Assembly: GCF_001905725.1 (NCBI RefSeq)
Contig: NZ_LIWB01000004.1
Coordinates: 434,001 to 498,000, forward strand
DNA: 64,000 nt
Direction: 5' to 3'
Source: Streptomyces sp. CB02400
GTDB lineage: Bacteria; Actinomycetota; Actinomycetes; Streptomycetales; Streptomycetaceae
Shown here: positions 25,102 to 33,906 of the stretch, piece after piece
How positions within the stretch are numbered: position 1 is the first letter of the stretch
How the letters are laid out: each line of letters begins with the position of its first letter
Made by a program: the position numbers and the translations under genes
The notes under the pieces: model-generated
What the model was told of the DNA's origin: nothing
What the model saw: the letters and a program-made list of their open reading frames with translations, nothing else
Database searches by the model: none

Positions 25102-26739
25102 ATGGCCAGGCAGGGCAATGCGGCGATCATCGAGCAGTTCATCGCCGATGGAATTCCTTACATGTTCGGAAATCCGGGAACGGTCGAGCAGGGTTTCCTG
25201 GACGCGTTGGAGAACTACGACGAGCTCCAGTACGTCCTGACGCTCCAGGAGACGGTCGCCGCCGGCATCGCGGACGGCTACGCCCGCGCGACCGGCCGCC
25301 CCGCCCTGCTCCAGCTGCACAGCGGCGTCGGCCTCGGCAACGCCATCGGCATGCTCTACCAGGCGAAGCGCGGTCACTCGCCGCTCGTCGTCATCGCCGG
25401 TGAGGCGGGCGTGAAGTACGACGCGATGGACGCGCAGATGGCGGCCGACCTGGTCGCCATGGCCGAGCCGGTGACCAAGTACGCGACCCGGGTGACCGAT
25501 CCGGGCTCGGTGCTGCGGGTGCTGCGCCGCGCCATGAAGATGGCGATGACGCCGCCGCGCGGCCCGGTCTTCGTCGCCCTCCCGCTGGACGTGCTGGACG
25601 CGGTCAACGGCGAACCGGTGGTCCCGAGCACCTTCCTGAGCACCGAGTCGCTGCCCGTGCCCTCGCTCGTGGAGCAGGCCGCGCGGCTGCTGTCGGGCGC
25701 CGAGCACCCGCTCGTCCTGGTGGGCGACGGCGTCTCGGCGTCCGGCGGCCAGGAGGAACTGGCGCGGGTGGCGGAGCAGTTGGGCGCCGACGTGTGGGGC
25801 GTGGACTTCTCCGAGGTCAACCTGGACGCCCGGCACCCGCTCTACCGCGGGCAGTTGGGCCACATGTTCGGCGAGGTCAGCACCGAGAGGGTGAAGGACG
25901 CCGACGCGGTGCTGATCGTGGGGACGTACGTCTTCCCGGAGGTGTTCCCGGACACCGGCAGCCCGTTCCGTGCGGACGCGCGGATCGTGCACATCGATCT
26001 CGACGGCTACGAGATCGCCAAGAACCACCCGGTCACCCTGGGTCTGGTCGCCGACCCGAAGGCCACGCTCGCCGCGCTGTCGGAGAGGCTGGAGGACAGC
26101 CTCTCCGACGTCGACCGGATGCGCGCCGCCCGCCATCTCGAGCTGCGCCGCGGCGAGCAGCCGGAGCGGCCGGCCGACGACGGCACCCTGCTCTCCGCGT
26201 TCCTGCGGGAACTGTCCGACCGGGCCCCCGAGGACCTGATGGTGTTCGACGAGGCGCTGACCGCGGCCGGGCCGCTCAACGCCCATCTGCCCGGCCGGCT
26301 CCCCGGCCACTGGTTCTCCACCCGCGGCGGCTCGCTCGGCGTCGGCATCCCGGGCGCCATCGGCATCAAGCTGGCCCACCCGGACAGGACGGTGATCGGC
26401 TTCACCGGGGACGGCGGGTCGATGTACACCTTCCAGGCCCTCTACACGGCCGTCCGGCACGACGTGGGCGCCAAGTTCGTGATCTGCAACAACCGCAGCT
26501 ACAAGCTGCTGGACCTGAACATCGAGCAGTACTGGCGCGAGCGCGGCGTCCCCCTGCACCCCCACCCGTCGCCCTTCGACCTGTCCCGCCCGGAGCTGGG
26601 GTTCACCGAGCTCGCCCGCGGCTTCGGCGTGGACGCGGTGCGGGTCGACGAGGCGGAGCAGGTGCCGTACGCGGTCAAGCGGATGCTCGCCGACGACAAG
26701 CCGTTCCTGGTCGACCTGCGCACCACCGAGGGGGCCTGA
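25102..26739 (+). CDS. thiamine-diphosphate-dependent enzyme (benzoylformate-decarboxylase-like)
   Basis: The 545-aa protein has the three ThDP domains: Pyr (FGNPGTVEQGF, catalytic LQETVAAGIADGYAR E50, LHSGVGLGNAIG H73), a central domain, and PP with TGDGGSMYTFQAL...ICNN, the intact cofactor motif. E50, H73 and GDG...NN suggest an active decarboxylase or ligase of the BFD/ALS group. AAGGAAG precedes ATG 25102. Its neighbours, two DJ-1 proteins and an AGE-like fold, are not known for standard mandelate catabolism, so the substrate may be an unusual 2-oxo acid or sugar-derived carbonyl. Adjacent genes follow at 3-nt spacing. Confidence 0.9.
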   Translation: MARQGNAAIIEQFIADGIPYMFGNPGTVEQGFLDALENYDELQYVLTLQETVAAGIADGYARATGRPALLQLHSGVGLGNAIGMLYQAKRGHSPLVVIAGEAGVKYDAMDAQMAADLVAMAEPVTKYATRVTDPGSVLRVLRRAMKMAMTPPRGPVFVALPLDVLDAVNGEPVVPSTFLSTESLPVPSLVEQAARLLSGAEHPLVLVGDGVSASGGQEELARVAEQLGADVWGVDFSEVNLDARHPLYRGQLGHMFGEVSTERVKDADAVLIVGTYVFPEVFPDTGSPFRADARIVHIDLDGYEIAKNHPVTLGLVADPKATLAALSERLEDSLSDVDRMRAARHLELRRGEQPERPADDGTLLSAFLRELSDRAPEDLMVFDEALTAAGPLNAHLPGRLPGHWFSTRGGSLGVGIPGAIGIKLAHPDRTVIGFTGDGGSMYTFQALYTAVRHDVGAKFVICNNRSYKLLDLNIEQYWRERGVPLHPHPSPFDLSRPELGFTELARGFGVDAVRVDEAEQVPYAVKRMLADDKPFLVDLRTTEGA

Positions 26740-26742
26740 GCC

Positions 26743-27342
26743 ATGTCCGGAACACCGTCCCGCGACGGGGTGCTCTCCGGCCGCCGCATCGCGGTCCTGG
26801 CCGAGAGCGACTTCTACGAGCCCGAGATCGCCTACTACCAACGCCGGTTCGCCGAGGAGGGCGCGCGGGTCGACTTCCTCACCCGGCTGTGGGGCAACAA
26901 GGCGATCACCTTCACCGGTCACGAGTACCGGGCGCCGCTGACCGTGACCGGCAGCCTGGAGGACCTCGACGACCGCCGGCTGCGCGAGTACAGCGCGCTG
27001 ATCGTGCCGTCCGGCATGGTCGCCGACCGGCTGCGCTACACCGAGGACATCGAGCGGCTCGCGCCCGCGACCGACCTGCTGCGGCGGGCGTTCGCCCGCT
27101 CCGGGGTCGTCAAGGGGATCATCTGCCACGGCATGTGGCTGGCCTCGTCGATCCCCTACGTGGTCCGCGGCCGCAAGGTCGTCTGCCACAACAACCTCAT
27201 CGGCGACGTGCGCAACATGGGCGCCAACTACGTGGACCAGGACGTCGTCGTCGACGGCGACCTGGTGACCGCGCGCACCGGCGACCACTGCCATCTGTTC
27301 GCCAGGACCATCATCGACGAACTCGTGCTGCGAGGTGCGTGA
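26743..27342 (+). CDS. DJ-1/PfpI-type protein, short form
   Basis: The 199-aa protein starts 3 nt after the ThDP gene and ends 3 nt before the next, so it is surely cotranscribed. The fold reads RRIAVLAESDFYEPEI and the elbow Cys is in IICHGMW (C128), with an acidic residue at E21 matching DJ-1's assisting Glu. It is distinct from the longer DJ-1 protein at 24193 in length and sequence, implying two different reactions or substrates in the same pathway. Confidence 0.85.
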   Translation: MSGTPSRDGVLSGRRIAVLAESDFYEPEIAYYQRRFAEEGARVDFLTRLWGNKAITFTGHEYRAPLTVTGSLEDLDDRRLREYSALIVPSGMVADRLRYTEDIERLAPATDLLRRAFARSGVVKGIICHGMWLASSIPYVVRGRKVVCHNNLIGDVRNMGANYVDQDVVVDGDLVTARTGDHCHLFARTIIDELVLRGA

Positions 27343-27345
27343 GAC

Positions 27346-29193
27346 ATGACCGGCAATCCCGGCACCCCCGACTTCACCTTCTCCGACACCGTCGCCGGCC
27401 GGGTCACCGGCTTCGACGCGGCCTCCCGCGAGGCCACCCTGGCCACCGCCGACGGGCAGACCGTCACGATGGCCCTCGACGGCGGCCCGGCCGCGGAGCT
27501 GCTGCACAACCTGGGCGAGCCCTACCAGGACGCCTCGGGACACATCGACGACCTGCTGACCCCCGGCCGCTTCCTGCTGGCGTACGGCGTCTTCTACCCG
27601 AAGGGCGGCGGCCTGCGGTTCGAGGCGAAGCGGCTGGTCTTCGTCGGGCGGGACACCGACGACTACCGCTTCGAGGAGAGCGGCTGGTGGATCCGGCAGA
27701 TCCGGGAGATCGCCGCGTTCTACCGGCGGGCCCAGTTCGGCGACGGACCCGTCGACTTCACCGCCTACCGCACCGAGATACGGCTCGGCGGCGACAAGAC
27801 CGCGAGCCACGTCCAGGAGACCGACACCATCTCCCGGCTGGTGTACGGCATGGCCTCGGCGTTCCTGCTCACCGGTGAGGACGAGTACCTGGAGGTCGCC
27901 GAGCGCGGCACCGAGTACCTGCGCGCCCACATGCGCTTCGTCGACACCGACGAGAACGTCGTGTACTGGTACCACGGCCTGAAGGTCGACGGCGACACCG
28001 AGACCAAGCTGTTCACCTCGGAGTTCTCCGACGACTACGACGCGCTGCCGGCCTACGAGCAGATCTACGCGCTGGCCGGTCCGGTGCAGACGTACCGGGT
28101 CACCGGCGACCCGCGGATCAAGGCCGACGCGGACGCCACGATCCGGCTGTTCGACCGCTTCTACCTCGACCCGGAGCACGGCGGCTACTTCTCGCACATC
28201 GACCCGATCCTGCTGGACCCGGGGCACGACTCGCTGGGCCCCAACCAGTCCCGCAAGAACTGGAACTCCGTGGGCGACCACGCCCCGGCGTACCTGATCA
28301 ACCTGTACCTGGCGACCGGTGAGAAGTCCTACGCCGACATGCTGGAGTACACCTTCGACACCATCGTCGAGCGGTTCCCCGACCCCGAGCACAGCCCCTT
28401 CGTGCAGGAACGTTTCCACCGCGACTGGTCGCACGACACCACGCACGGCTGGCAGCAGAACCGCGCGGTCGTCGGCCACAACCTGAAGATCGCCTGGAAC
28501 CTGATGCGGATGCACTCGCTGCGTCCCAAGGACCGCTACCTGGAGCTGGCCACCGGCATCGGCGAGACCATGCCCGCGGTCGGCAGCGACCGCCGGCGCG
28601 GCGGCTGGTACGACGTGGTCGAGCGGCTGAAGGCGGACGGGGAGGACGTCTTCCGCTTCGCCTGGCACGACCGCAAGGCGTGGTGGCAGCAGGAACAGGC
28701 GATCCTGGCCTACCTGATCCTGCACGGCACCACGGGCCGCGCGGAGTTCCGCACCGAGGCCCGCGACGCCCAGTCGTTCTACAACGCCTTCTTCCTCGAC
28801 CACGACGAGGGCGCCGTCTACTTCAACACCCTGGCCAACGGCCTGCCGTACCTGCTCGGCGTGGAACGCCTCAAGGGCAGCCACTCGATGTCGATGTACC
28901 ACGCGGCCGAGCTGTGCTACCTCGCCGCCGTCTACAACAACCTGCTGATCGACGGCCGGGCGATGGACTTCTGGTTCAAGCCCGACCCGGCGGTGCTGCC
29001 GGACCGGCTGCTGCGGGTGGCGCCCGATCTGCTGCCGGCCGGCTCGGTCCGCGTCGAGAGCGTGGAGATCGACGGCGAGCCGCACACCGACTTCGACGCC
29101 GAGGCCCTGACCGTGCGCCTGCCCGAGACCTCGGGCCGCGTCAAGGTCAAGGTCCGCCTCGCCCCCGGCTCCCCCACGGAGGTGACGGGATGA
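27346..29193 (+). CDS. AGE-family-like (alpha/alpha)6-barrel protein with N-terminal extension
   Basis: The 615-aa protein has a beta-rich N-terminal region (residues 1-110) followed by helical repeats resembling N-acylglucosamine 2-epimerase/cellobiose epimerase barrels. Diagnostic motifs are YTFDTIVERF, VVGHNLKIAWNLMR and WWQQEQAIL, and a C-terminal beta segment follows. AGE enzymes epimerise or isomerise sugars with paired His residues; H in GHNLK fits one of them. The length is well above the 400 aa of simple epimerases, and the exact reaction is unknown. Its stop overlaps the start of the STAS gene, linking sugar chemistry to the partner-switch set. Confidence 0.75.
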   Translation: MTGNPGTPDFTFSDTVAGRVTGFDAASREATLATADGQTVTMALDGGPAAELLHNLGEPYQDASGHIDDLLTPGRFLLAYGVFYPKGGGLRFEAKRLVFVGRDTDDYRFEESGWWIRQIREIAAFYRRAQFGDGPVDFTAYRTEIRLGGDKTASHVQETDTISRLVYGMASAFLLTGEDEYLEVAERGTEYLRAHMRFVDTDENVVYWYHGLKVDGDTETKLFTSEFSDDYDALPAYEQIYALAGPVQTYRVTGDPRIKADADATIRLFDRFYLDPEHGGYFSHIDPILLDPGHDSLGPNQSRKNWNSVGDHAPAYLINLYLATGEKSYADMLEYTFDTIVERFPDPEHSPFVQERFHRDWSHDTTHGWQQNRAVVGHNLKIAWNLMRMHSLRPKDRYLELATGIGETMPAVGSDRRRGGWYDVVERLKADGEDVFRFAWHDRKAWWQQEQAILAYLILHGTTGRAEFRTEARDAQSFYNAFFLDHDEGAVYFNTLANGLPYLLGVERLKGSHSMSMYHAAELCYLAAVYNNLLIDGRAMDFWFKPDPAVLPDRLLRVAPDLLPAGSVRVESVEIDGEPHTDFDAEALTVRLPETSGRVKVKVRLAPGSPTEVTG

Positions 29194-29531
29194 CCGTCAA
29201 ACTCACGTCCCGGACGGAAGGCGCGGCCTGTGTGGTCGCCCTGGAGGGGGAGATCAACTCCACCACCTCCGGCGGGCTGCAGGCCCAGCTCCTGCCGTTC
29301 ATCGGCCAGGAGGGCAAGGTCCTGATCGACCTGAGCGGCGTCAGCTACATCTCCAGCGCCGGCCTGCGCACCCTGCTCATCGTGCACCGCCGGGCCCAGC
29401 AGGTACGGGCCCGGGTGACTCTGGTCAGCCTCTCCGAGGAGGTGCGGTTCGTGATGTCCGCGACCGGCTTCCTGGACTTCTTCGAGGTCACCGACGACCT
29501 CGACGACGCGCTGGAACGTGCGGGCCGATGA
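29190..29531 (+). CDS. STAS-domain anti-sigma-factor antagonist (copy 1)
   Basis: The 113-aa single-domain protein has the core motif VLIDLSGVSYISSAGLRTLL; the Ser of ISSAGLR is the usual phosphorylation site, switched by the RsbW-type kinase and SpoIIE phosphatase encoded downstream. It overlaps the AGE-like gene by 4 nt and the GlgX start by 4 nt, an arrangement that forces coupled translation of a regulatory protein with metabolic enzymes. A second, distinct STAS gene lies after glgX. Confidence 0.93.
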   Translation: MTVKLTSRTEGAACVVALEGEINSTTSGGLQAQLLPFIGQEGKVLIDLSGVSYISSAGLRTLLIVHRRAQQVRARVTLVSLSEEVRFVMSATGFLDFFEVTDDLDDALERAGR

Positions 29532-31672
29532 CCGTCGAGGAGCTGCGCGAGCGCGTCGACGGCTTTCCGACGCGCCGGATCCACGGCTACCGGGTGCGCG
29601 CGGGGCGGCCCTTCCCGTACGGCGCGCACCGGGTGCCCGGCGGGATCACCTTCTCCGTGTACTCCGACCGCGCCACCGCGATGAGCCTGGTGCTCTTCGA
29701 GCGCGGCGCGAAGGAGCCCACCGCCGAGCTGCCGTTCCCGCCCGAGTTCCGGGTGGGCAGCGTGTACGCGATGACGGTGTTCGGCCTGGACGCCGAGAAC
29801 CTGGAGTACGGCTTCCGCGCCGACGGCCCCTTCGACCCGGCCGCCGGCGACCGGTTCGACGCCTCCAAGGTGCTCAGCGACCCGTACGCCCGGCTGGTGT
29901 CGGGCCGTGACGTGTGGGGCGCGGAACCCGACTGGGACGACGTCTACCCCTACCGGGCGCGGATCCCCGACGACGACTTCGACTGGGGTGACGACACCTC
30001 GCCGAGCATCCCCACCGAGGACCTCGTCATCTACGAGACGCACGTGCGCGGCTTCACCCGGCACCCCTCCTCGGGGGTGTCGGCGCCCGGCACGTACGCG
30101 GGACTGCGGGAGAAGATCCCGTACCTGCGGGAGCTCGGCGTCAACTGCGTGGAGCTGCTGCCGGTCTTCGAGTTCGACGAGCTGGACAACCCGCGCACCG
30201 ACCCGCGCACCGGGGAACGGCTGCACAACTACTGGGGCTACAACACCGTCTCGTTCTTCGCGCCGAAGGCCGGCTACGCGGCCACGGGCCGTTTCGGGAT
30301 GCAGGCCGACGAGTTCAAGTCGCTCGTGAGGGAACTGCACCGGGCCGGCATCGAGATCGTCCTGGACGTGGTGTTCAACCACACCGCCGAGGGCAACGAG
30401 CAGGGGCCGACGATCTCGTTCCGCGGTCTCGACAACGCGACGTACTACATGCTCACGCCGCGCGGCGAGTACTACAACTTCAGCGGCACCGGGAACACGG
30501 TCAACTGCAACCACCCGGTGGTGCGCGACTTCGTGCTGTCCTGTCTGCGCTACTGGGTCTCCGAGTACCACATCGACGGCTTCCGGTTCGACCTCGCGGC
30601 GATCCTCGACCGCGCCCCGGACGGTACGCCGCTGCCCAACCCGCCGCTGCTGGAACAGCTCGCGTACGACCCGGTGCTGCGGCACACCAAGCTGATCGCC
30701 GAGGCCTGGGACGCGGCCGGCCTCTACCAGGTGGGCCACTTCCCCAACTACGGCCGCTGGTCGGAGTGGAACGGCCAGTTCCGTGACACGGTGCGACGGT
30801 TCGTCAAGGGCGACGCCGGTCTCGTCGGGGAGCTGGCGACCCGGATGGCGGGCTCCCCCGACCTGTACCAGGGCCGCACCTCGTCCGCCTCCGTCAACTT
30901 CGTCACCGCGCACGACGGATTCACCCTCAACGACCTGGTCTCGTACAACGGCAAGCACAACGAGGCCAACGGCGAGAACAACAACGACGGCGCCGACGAC
31001 AACCACAGCTGGAACTGCGGCGAGGAGGGACCCAGCGCCTCCGCGCACGTCCGCGAACTGCGGACGCGGCAGATGAAGAACATGCTGACGATCCTGCTCA
31101 CCAGCCAGGGCGTGCCGATGCTGCTGGCCGGCGACGAGGCCGGCCGCACCCAGCTCGGCAACAACAACACCTACTGCCAGGACAACGAACTCTCCTGGTT
31201 CGACTGGGGACTCGTCGACGGCCCCACCGCCGAACGCGAACTCCTCGACTTCACCCGGGCGCTGATCGCCTTCCGGCACGCCCACCCGGTGCTGCGCAGC
31301 GCCGACCACCCGATCGGCGCCGACCGGGTGGGCAGCGGCTACCCGGACATCAGCTGGCACGGCGTACGCGCCTGGTCGCCGGACTGGTCGGACCACTCCC
31401 GGACCCTGGCCCTGATGCGCTGCGGCCGGCACGCCAAGGACGGCACCGTGCGCGACGACCACGTGTACATCGCGGTCAACGCCCACTGGGAGGGCCACGA
31501 CCTGGAACTGCCGCACCTGCCGCCCGGCGACGCCTGGCACCTCTTCGCCGACACGACGATGACCGCCGCCCGGCCGCTGGGCGCCGAAACGCCGCTGGAA
31601 CACCCCGGCCGCTACCACCTGGGACCGCACTCCGCGGTGGTCCTGGTGGGCCGGGCGGCGGACCCCCGCTGA
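29528..31672 (+). CDS. glgX: glycogen debranching enzyme GlgX
   Basis: The 714-aa GH13 isoamylase-type enzyme hydrolyses alpha-1,6 branches of limit glycogen. The N-terminal CBM48 is at about 20-130. The nucleophile is in DGFRFDL (D355), the acid in AEAWD (E392) and the transition-state Asp in AHDGFTL (D463). GDEAGRTQLGNNNTYCQDNE is the GlgX signature. It overlaps the STAS gene by 4 nt and is followed by a second STAS gene after 51 nt. Together with GlgE and GlgB downstream it makes a glycogen-turnover operon. Confidence 0.95.
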   Translation: MTVEELRERVDGFPTRRIHGYRVRAGRPFPYGAHRVPGGITFSVYSDRATAMSLVLFERGAKEPTAELPFPPEFRVGSVYAMTVFGLDAENLEYGFRADGPFDPAAGDRFDASKVLSDPYARLVSGRDVWGAEPDWDDVYPYRARIPDDDFDWGDDTSPSIPTEDLVIYETHVRGFTRHPSSGVSAPGTYAGLREKIPYLRELGVNCVELLPVFEFDELDNPRTDPRTGERLHNYWGYNTVSFFAPKAGYAATGRFGMQADEFKSLVRELHRAGIEIVLDVVFNHTAEGNEQGPTISFRGLDNATYYMLTPRGEYYNFSGTGNTVNCNHPVVRDFVLSCLRYWVSEYHIDGFRFDLAAILDRAPDGTPLPNPPLLEQLAYDPVLRHTKLIAEAWDAAGLYQVGHFPNYGRWSEWNGQFRDTVRRFVKGDAGLVGELATRMAGSPDLYQGRTSSASVNFVTAHDGFTLNDLVSYNGKHNEANGENNNDGADDNHSWNCGEEGPSASAHVRELRTRQMKNMLTILLTSQGVPMLLAGDEAGRTQLGNNNTYCQDNELSWFDWGLVDGPTAERELLDFTRALIAFRHAHPVLRSADHPIGADRVGSGYPDISWHGVRAWSPDWSDHSRTLALMRCGRHAKDGTVRDDHVYIAVNAHWEGHDLELPHLPPGDAWHLFADTTMTAARPLGAETPLEHPGRYHLGPHSAVVLVGRAADPR

Positions 31673-31723
31673 CCGCCGTACCGCCCGACCGTCCCGCACC
31701 GCGACGCAGAAGGAGGGGCCACC

Positions 31724-32035
31724 GTGTCCTTCGACATCAGGCTCAGGATCAACGAACGGATCGCCGTCATCGAGCTGACCGGCGAACTCGACGCGGCGGC
31801 CGCCGGCCGCTTCCACGACACCGTCGACGAGGCCGCCACGGCGGGCGCGATCGAGCTGGTGATCCACGCCGCACACCTCTCCTACCTGTCCAGCGCGGGC
31901 CTGCGCTCCCTGGTCTTCGCCCGCCAGAAGATGGGCGACGAGGTGCGGATCGCCGTCGTCGGCGCGCCCGAACCGGTCGCCCGGACGATCCGCCTGGCCG
32001 GCTTCGACCACAGCATCAGCCTCGTCGACGCGTGA
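31724..32035 (+). CDS. STAS-domain anti-sigma-factor antagonist (copy 2)
   Basis: GTG 31724 with AGAAGGAGG upstream gives 103 aa. The STAS core includes IAVIELTGELDAAAAG and LSYLSSAGLRSL, with the phosphorylatable Ser kept. It immediately precedes the RsbW-type kinase gene (16 nt), the normal partner-switch order. It is divergent from copy 1 (29190), so the two antagonists probably respond to different phosphatases or bind different anti-sigma factors. Confidence 0.93.
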   Translation: MSFDIRLRINERIAVIELTGELDAAAAGRFHDTVDEAATAGAIELVIHAAHLSYLSSAGLRSLVFARQKMGDEVRIAVVGAPEPVARTIRLAGFDHSISLVDA

Positions 32036-32051
32036 GGGGGCGGGCACCGTC

Positions 32052-32597
32052 ATGGCGATCGACTACGGGCCGGCCTCCACCGGGGTCGCGCACGGCACGC
32101 CGCCCCCCGGCGGCTTCCGCGTCGCCACCGACCCCGCGGCGACCGTGATCAGGATCCCGGCGGCACTGGGAGCCCTGGACCGGGTGGCGACGTTCGTCCT
32201 CGGCCTGGGGGAACGCGCCGCACTGCCCGCCAGTGCCCTGTACCGGCTGCGGCTGGCCGCGGACGAGCTGACGACCAACATCGTCATGCACGGCTACCGG
32301 GGAGCCCCCGGCGAGATCACGGTGGACGGCGGGATCGACCCCGACCAGGTGTGGGTCCGCTTCCAGGACGACGCGCCCGCCTTCGACCCCCGGCAGGGCC
32401 TGCGACCGCCCGCCCTGGACCAGCCGCTCGCCGAGCGGCGGATCGGGGGCCTGGGCGTCTATCTCGCGTTCACCGCGGTGGACGGCTTCGCGTACGACCT
32501 GGTCGCGGGCCGCAACGTGAGCACCCTCGTGATGCTGCGCCGTGCCGAGCCACGCCCACCGGGCGGCACGGACGTGAGCGACGAGCCGACGGAGTAG
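32052..32597 (+). CDS. RsbW-type anti-sigma factor / STAS kinase (HATPase_c)
   Basis: The 181-aa protein has an unstructured N-terminus, then a GHKL ATPase fold: N-box LAADELTTNIVMHGY, G1 DDAPAFDP, G2 GGLGVYLAF. Such proteins bind a sigma factor, or phosphorylate a STAS partner and release it. No sigma gene is in the window, so the target sigma lies elsewhere. It sits between STAS copy 2 and the SpoIIE-type phosphatase gene, which begins 11 nt later. Confidence 0.9.
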   Translation: MAIDYGPASTGVAHGTPPPGGFRVATDPAATVIRIPAALGALDRVATFVLGLGERAALPASALYRLRLAADELTTNIVMHGYRGAPGEITVDGGIDPDQVWVRFQDDAPAFDPRQGLRPPALDQPLAERRIGGLGVYLAFTAVDGFAYDLVAGRNVSTLVMLRRAEPRPPGGTDVSDEPTE

Positions 32598-32608
32598 ACG
32601 AGGCGGAG

Positions 32609-33859
32609 ATGGCTCAGACGAAGGTGCTGGTGCTGGACGAGCGGCGCGGCATGCCCCCGGGGCTGCGCGACGCCCTGGACCACGTGGGCGCCGAGGTGCA
32701 TGTGCGCAGCCCCGGCGAGGTGCTGGCCGCCTCGCCGGGGCGGCTGCCCGAGGTGACGGTGCTGCTGGCGTCCGCGGAGCTGGCCCCGCACACCGTGCGG
32801 TCCGTGGCCCGCAGGCTCGACGACGAGGGGCAGCAGCCCTCGGTGGTGGCGTTCGCGGAACACGACCTGCACCTGCTCGACCACCATGTGATCGCGGGCG
32901 CCGACTACCTCGCCCCGCCCTTCCACCCCGACCTGGTACGGGCCCGGCTGCGGGACTGCCACGAGCGGGCCCAGTTCAGCCGGACCATGGAGGACGTCGC
33001 CGCGCACGCGGAACTGCTCAGCTACGAACGGGAGCTGGAGATCGGCCGGGAGATCCAGCTCGGCTTCCTGCCCGACTCCCTGCCCAGCCCGAAGGACTGG
33101 GAGATCCACGTACGGTTCCGGCCCGCCCGTACGGTCGCCGGCGACTTCTACGACGTGTTCGAGATCGTCAACCGGCGCCGGCTCGCGCTGGTCGTCGCCG
33201 ACGTCTGCGACAAGGGCGTCGGGGCCGCGCTGTTCATGGCCCTGATCCGTTCGCTGCTGCGGCACACCGCCGAACAGAGCGGACTGCAGAGCCTGATCGC
33301 CGCCGAGCTGATGGGCGAGGACGCCGGCTGGGCGGAACACAGCCGCGCCATCCCGGTGGTGGGGGCGACCCCCCTGCTGAACGCGGTCGCGGGCACCAAC
33401 AACTACCTGACCCGCAACCACATCAGACAGGGCTACTTCGCCACCATGTTCTTCGCCGTCCTCGACCCCGCGACCGGCAACCTGGTCTACATCAACGGCG
33501 GCCACAACCCGCCCGTGCTGCTCAGCGCCGACGGCGGCGAACCGGTCCTGCTGGAGCCCACCGGACCCGCCGTCGGGGTCATCCCGGACGTCGACTTCTC
33601 CCTGGGCTACGCCCGCATCGGCCCCGGCGACACGCTCTTCATCTACACCGACGGGGTCACCGAGGCCCGCTCCGCCGACGGCGAGTTCTTCGGCGAGGAG
33701 CAGATGGTCGGGCAGCTCGGCGAGGCCGCGGTGCGGGGCGAGGAACTCCTCGACCACATGGACGGCGCGCTCAGCGAGTTCGTGGGCCGGGCCGAGCAGT
33801 CCGACGACATCACCATGATGGCCGTCCACTGGAACCCGCCCGGAGCACCCGCCGCCTGA
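32609..33859 (+). CDS. SpoIIE-type PP2C phosphatase with a degenerate receiver-like domain
   Basis: The 416-aa protein starts with ATG 32609 (GGCGGAG upstream). Residues about 1-120 resemble a response-regulator receiver (TKVLVLDERRGMPPGLRDAL) but the phospho-acceptor Asp position reads VTVLLASAEL, so phosphorylation is unlikely. A coiled linker (MEDVAAHAELLSYERELEIG) leads to the SpoIIE/RsbU PP2C domain: ARTVAGDFYD, VADVCDKGVGAALFMA, YTDGVTEA and SDDITMM hold the metal-binding acids. It should dephosphorylate one or both STAS proteins encoded next to it. An insertion between the PP2C motifs at about 215-260 is unusual. Confidence 0.9.
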   Translation: MAQTKVLVLDERRGMPPGLRDALDHVGAEVHVRSPGEVLAASPGRLPEVTVLLASAELAPHTVRSVARRLDDEGQQPSVVAFAEHDLHLLDHHVIAGADYLAPPFHPDLVRARLRDCHERAQFSRTMEDVAAHAELLSYERELEIGREIQLGFLPDSLPSPKDWEIHVRFRPARTVAGDFYDVFEIVNRRRLALVVADVCDKGVGAALFMALIRSLLRHTAEQSGLQSLIAAELMGEDAGWAEHSRAIPVVGATPLLNAVAGTNNYLTRNHIRQGYFATMFFAVLDPATGNLVYINGGHNPPVLLSADGGEPVLLEPTGPAVGVIPDVDFSLGYARIGPGDTLFIYTDGVTEARSADGEFFGEEQMVGQLGEAAVRGEELLDHMDGALSEFVGRAEQSDDITMMAVHWNPPGAPAA

Positions 33860-33906
33860 CCAGCCGCCGCGCCGGCGGATCCGACCCTCAGCAACCGGTG
33901 GAGACC

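Noticed and set aside
25081..29085. 1334-aa open frame on the minus strand
   Set aside because: It is antisense to four clear genes (ThDP, DJ-1, AGE, STAS) and is long only because GC-rich DNA has few stop codons; its sequence is low-complexity R/G/V/H with no domain.
29345..32053. 902-aa minus-strand frame
   Set aside because: Shadow of glgX and the STAS genes; Val/Gly/Arg-rich with no domain.
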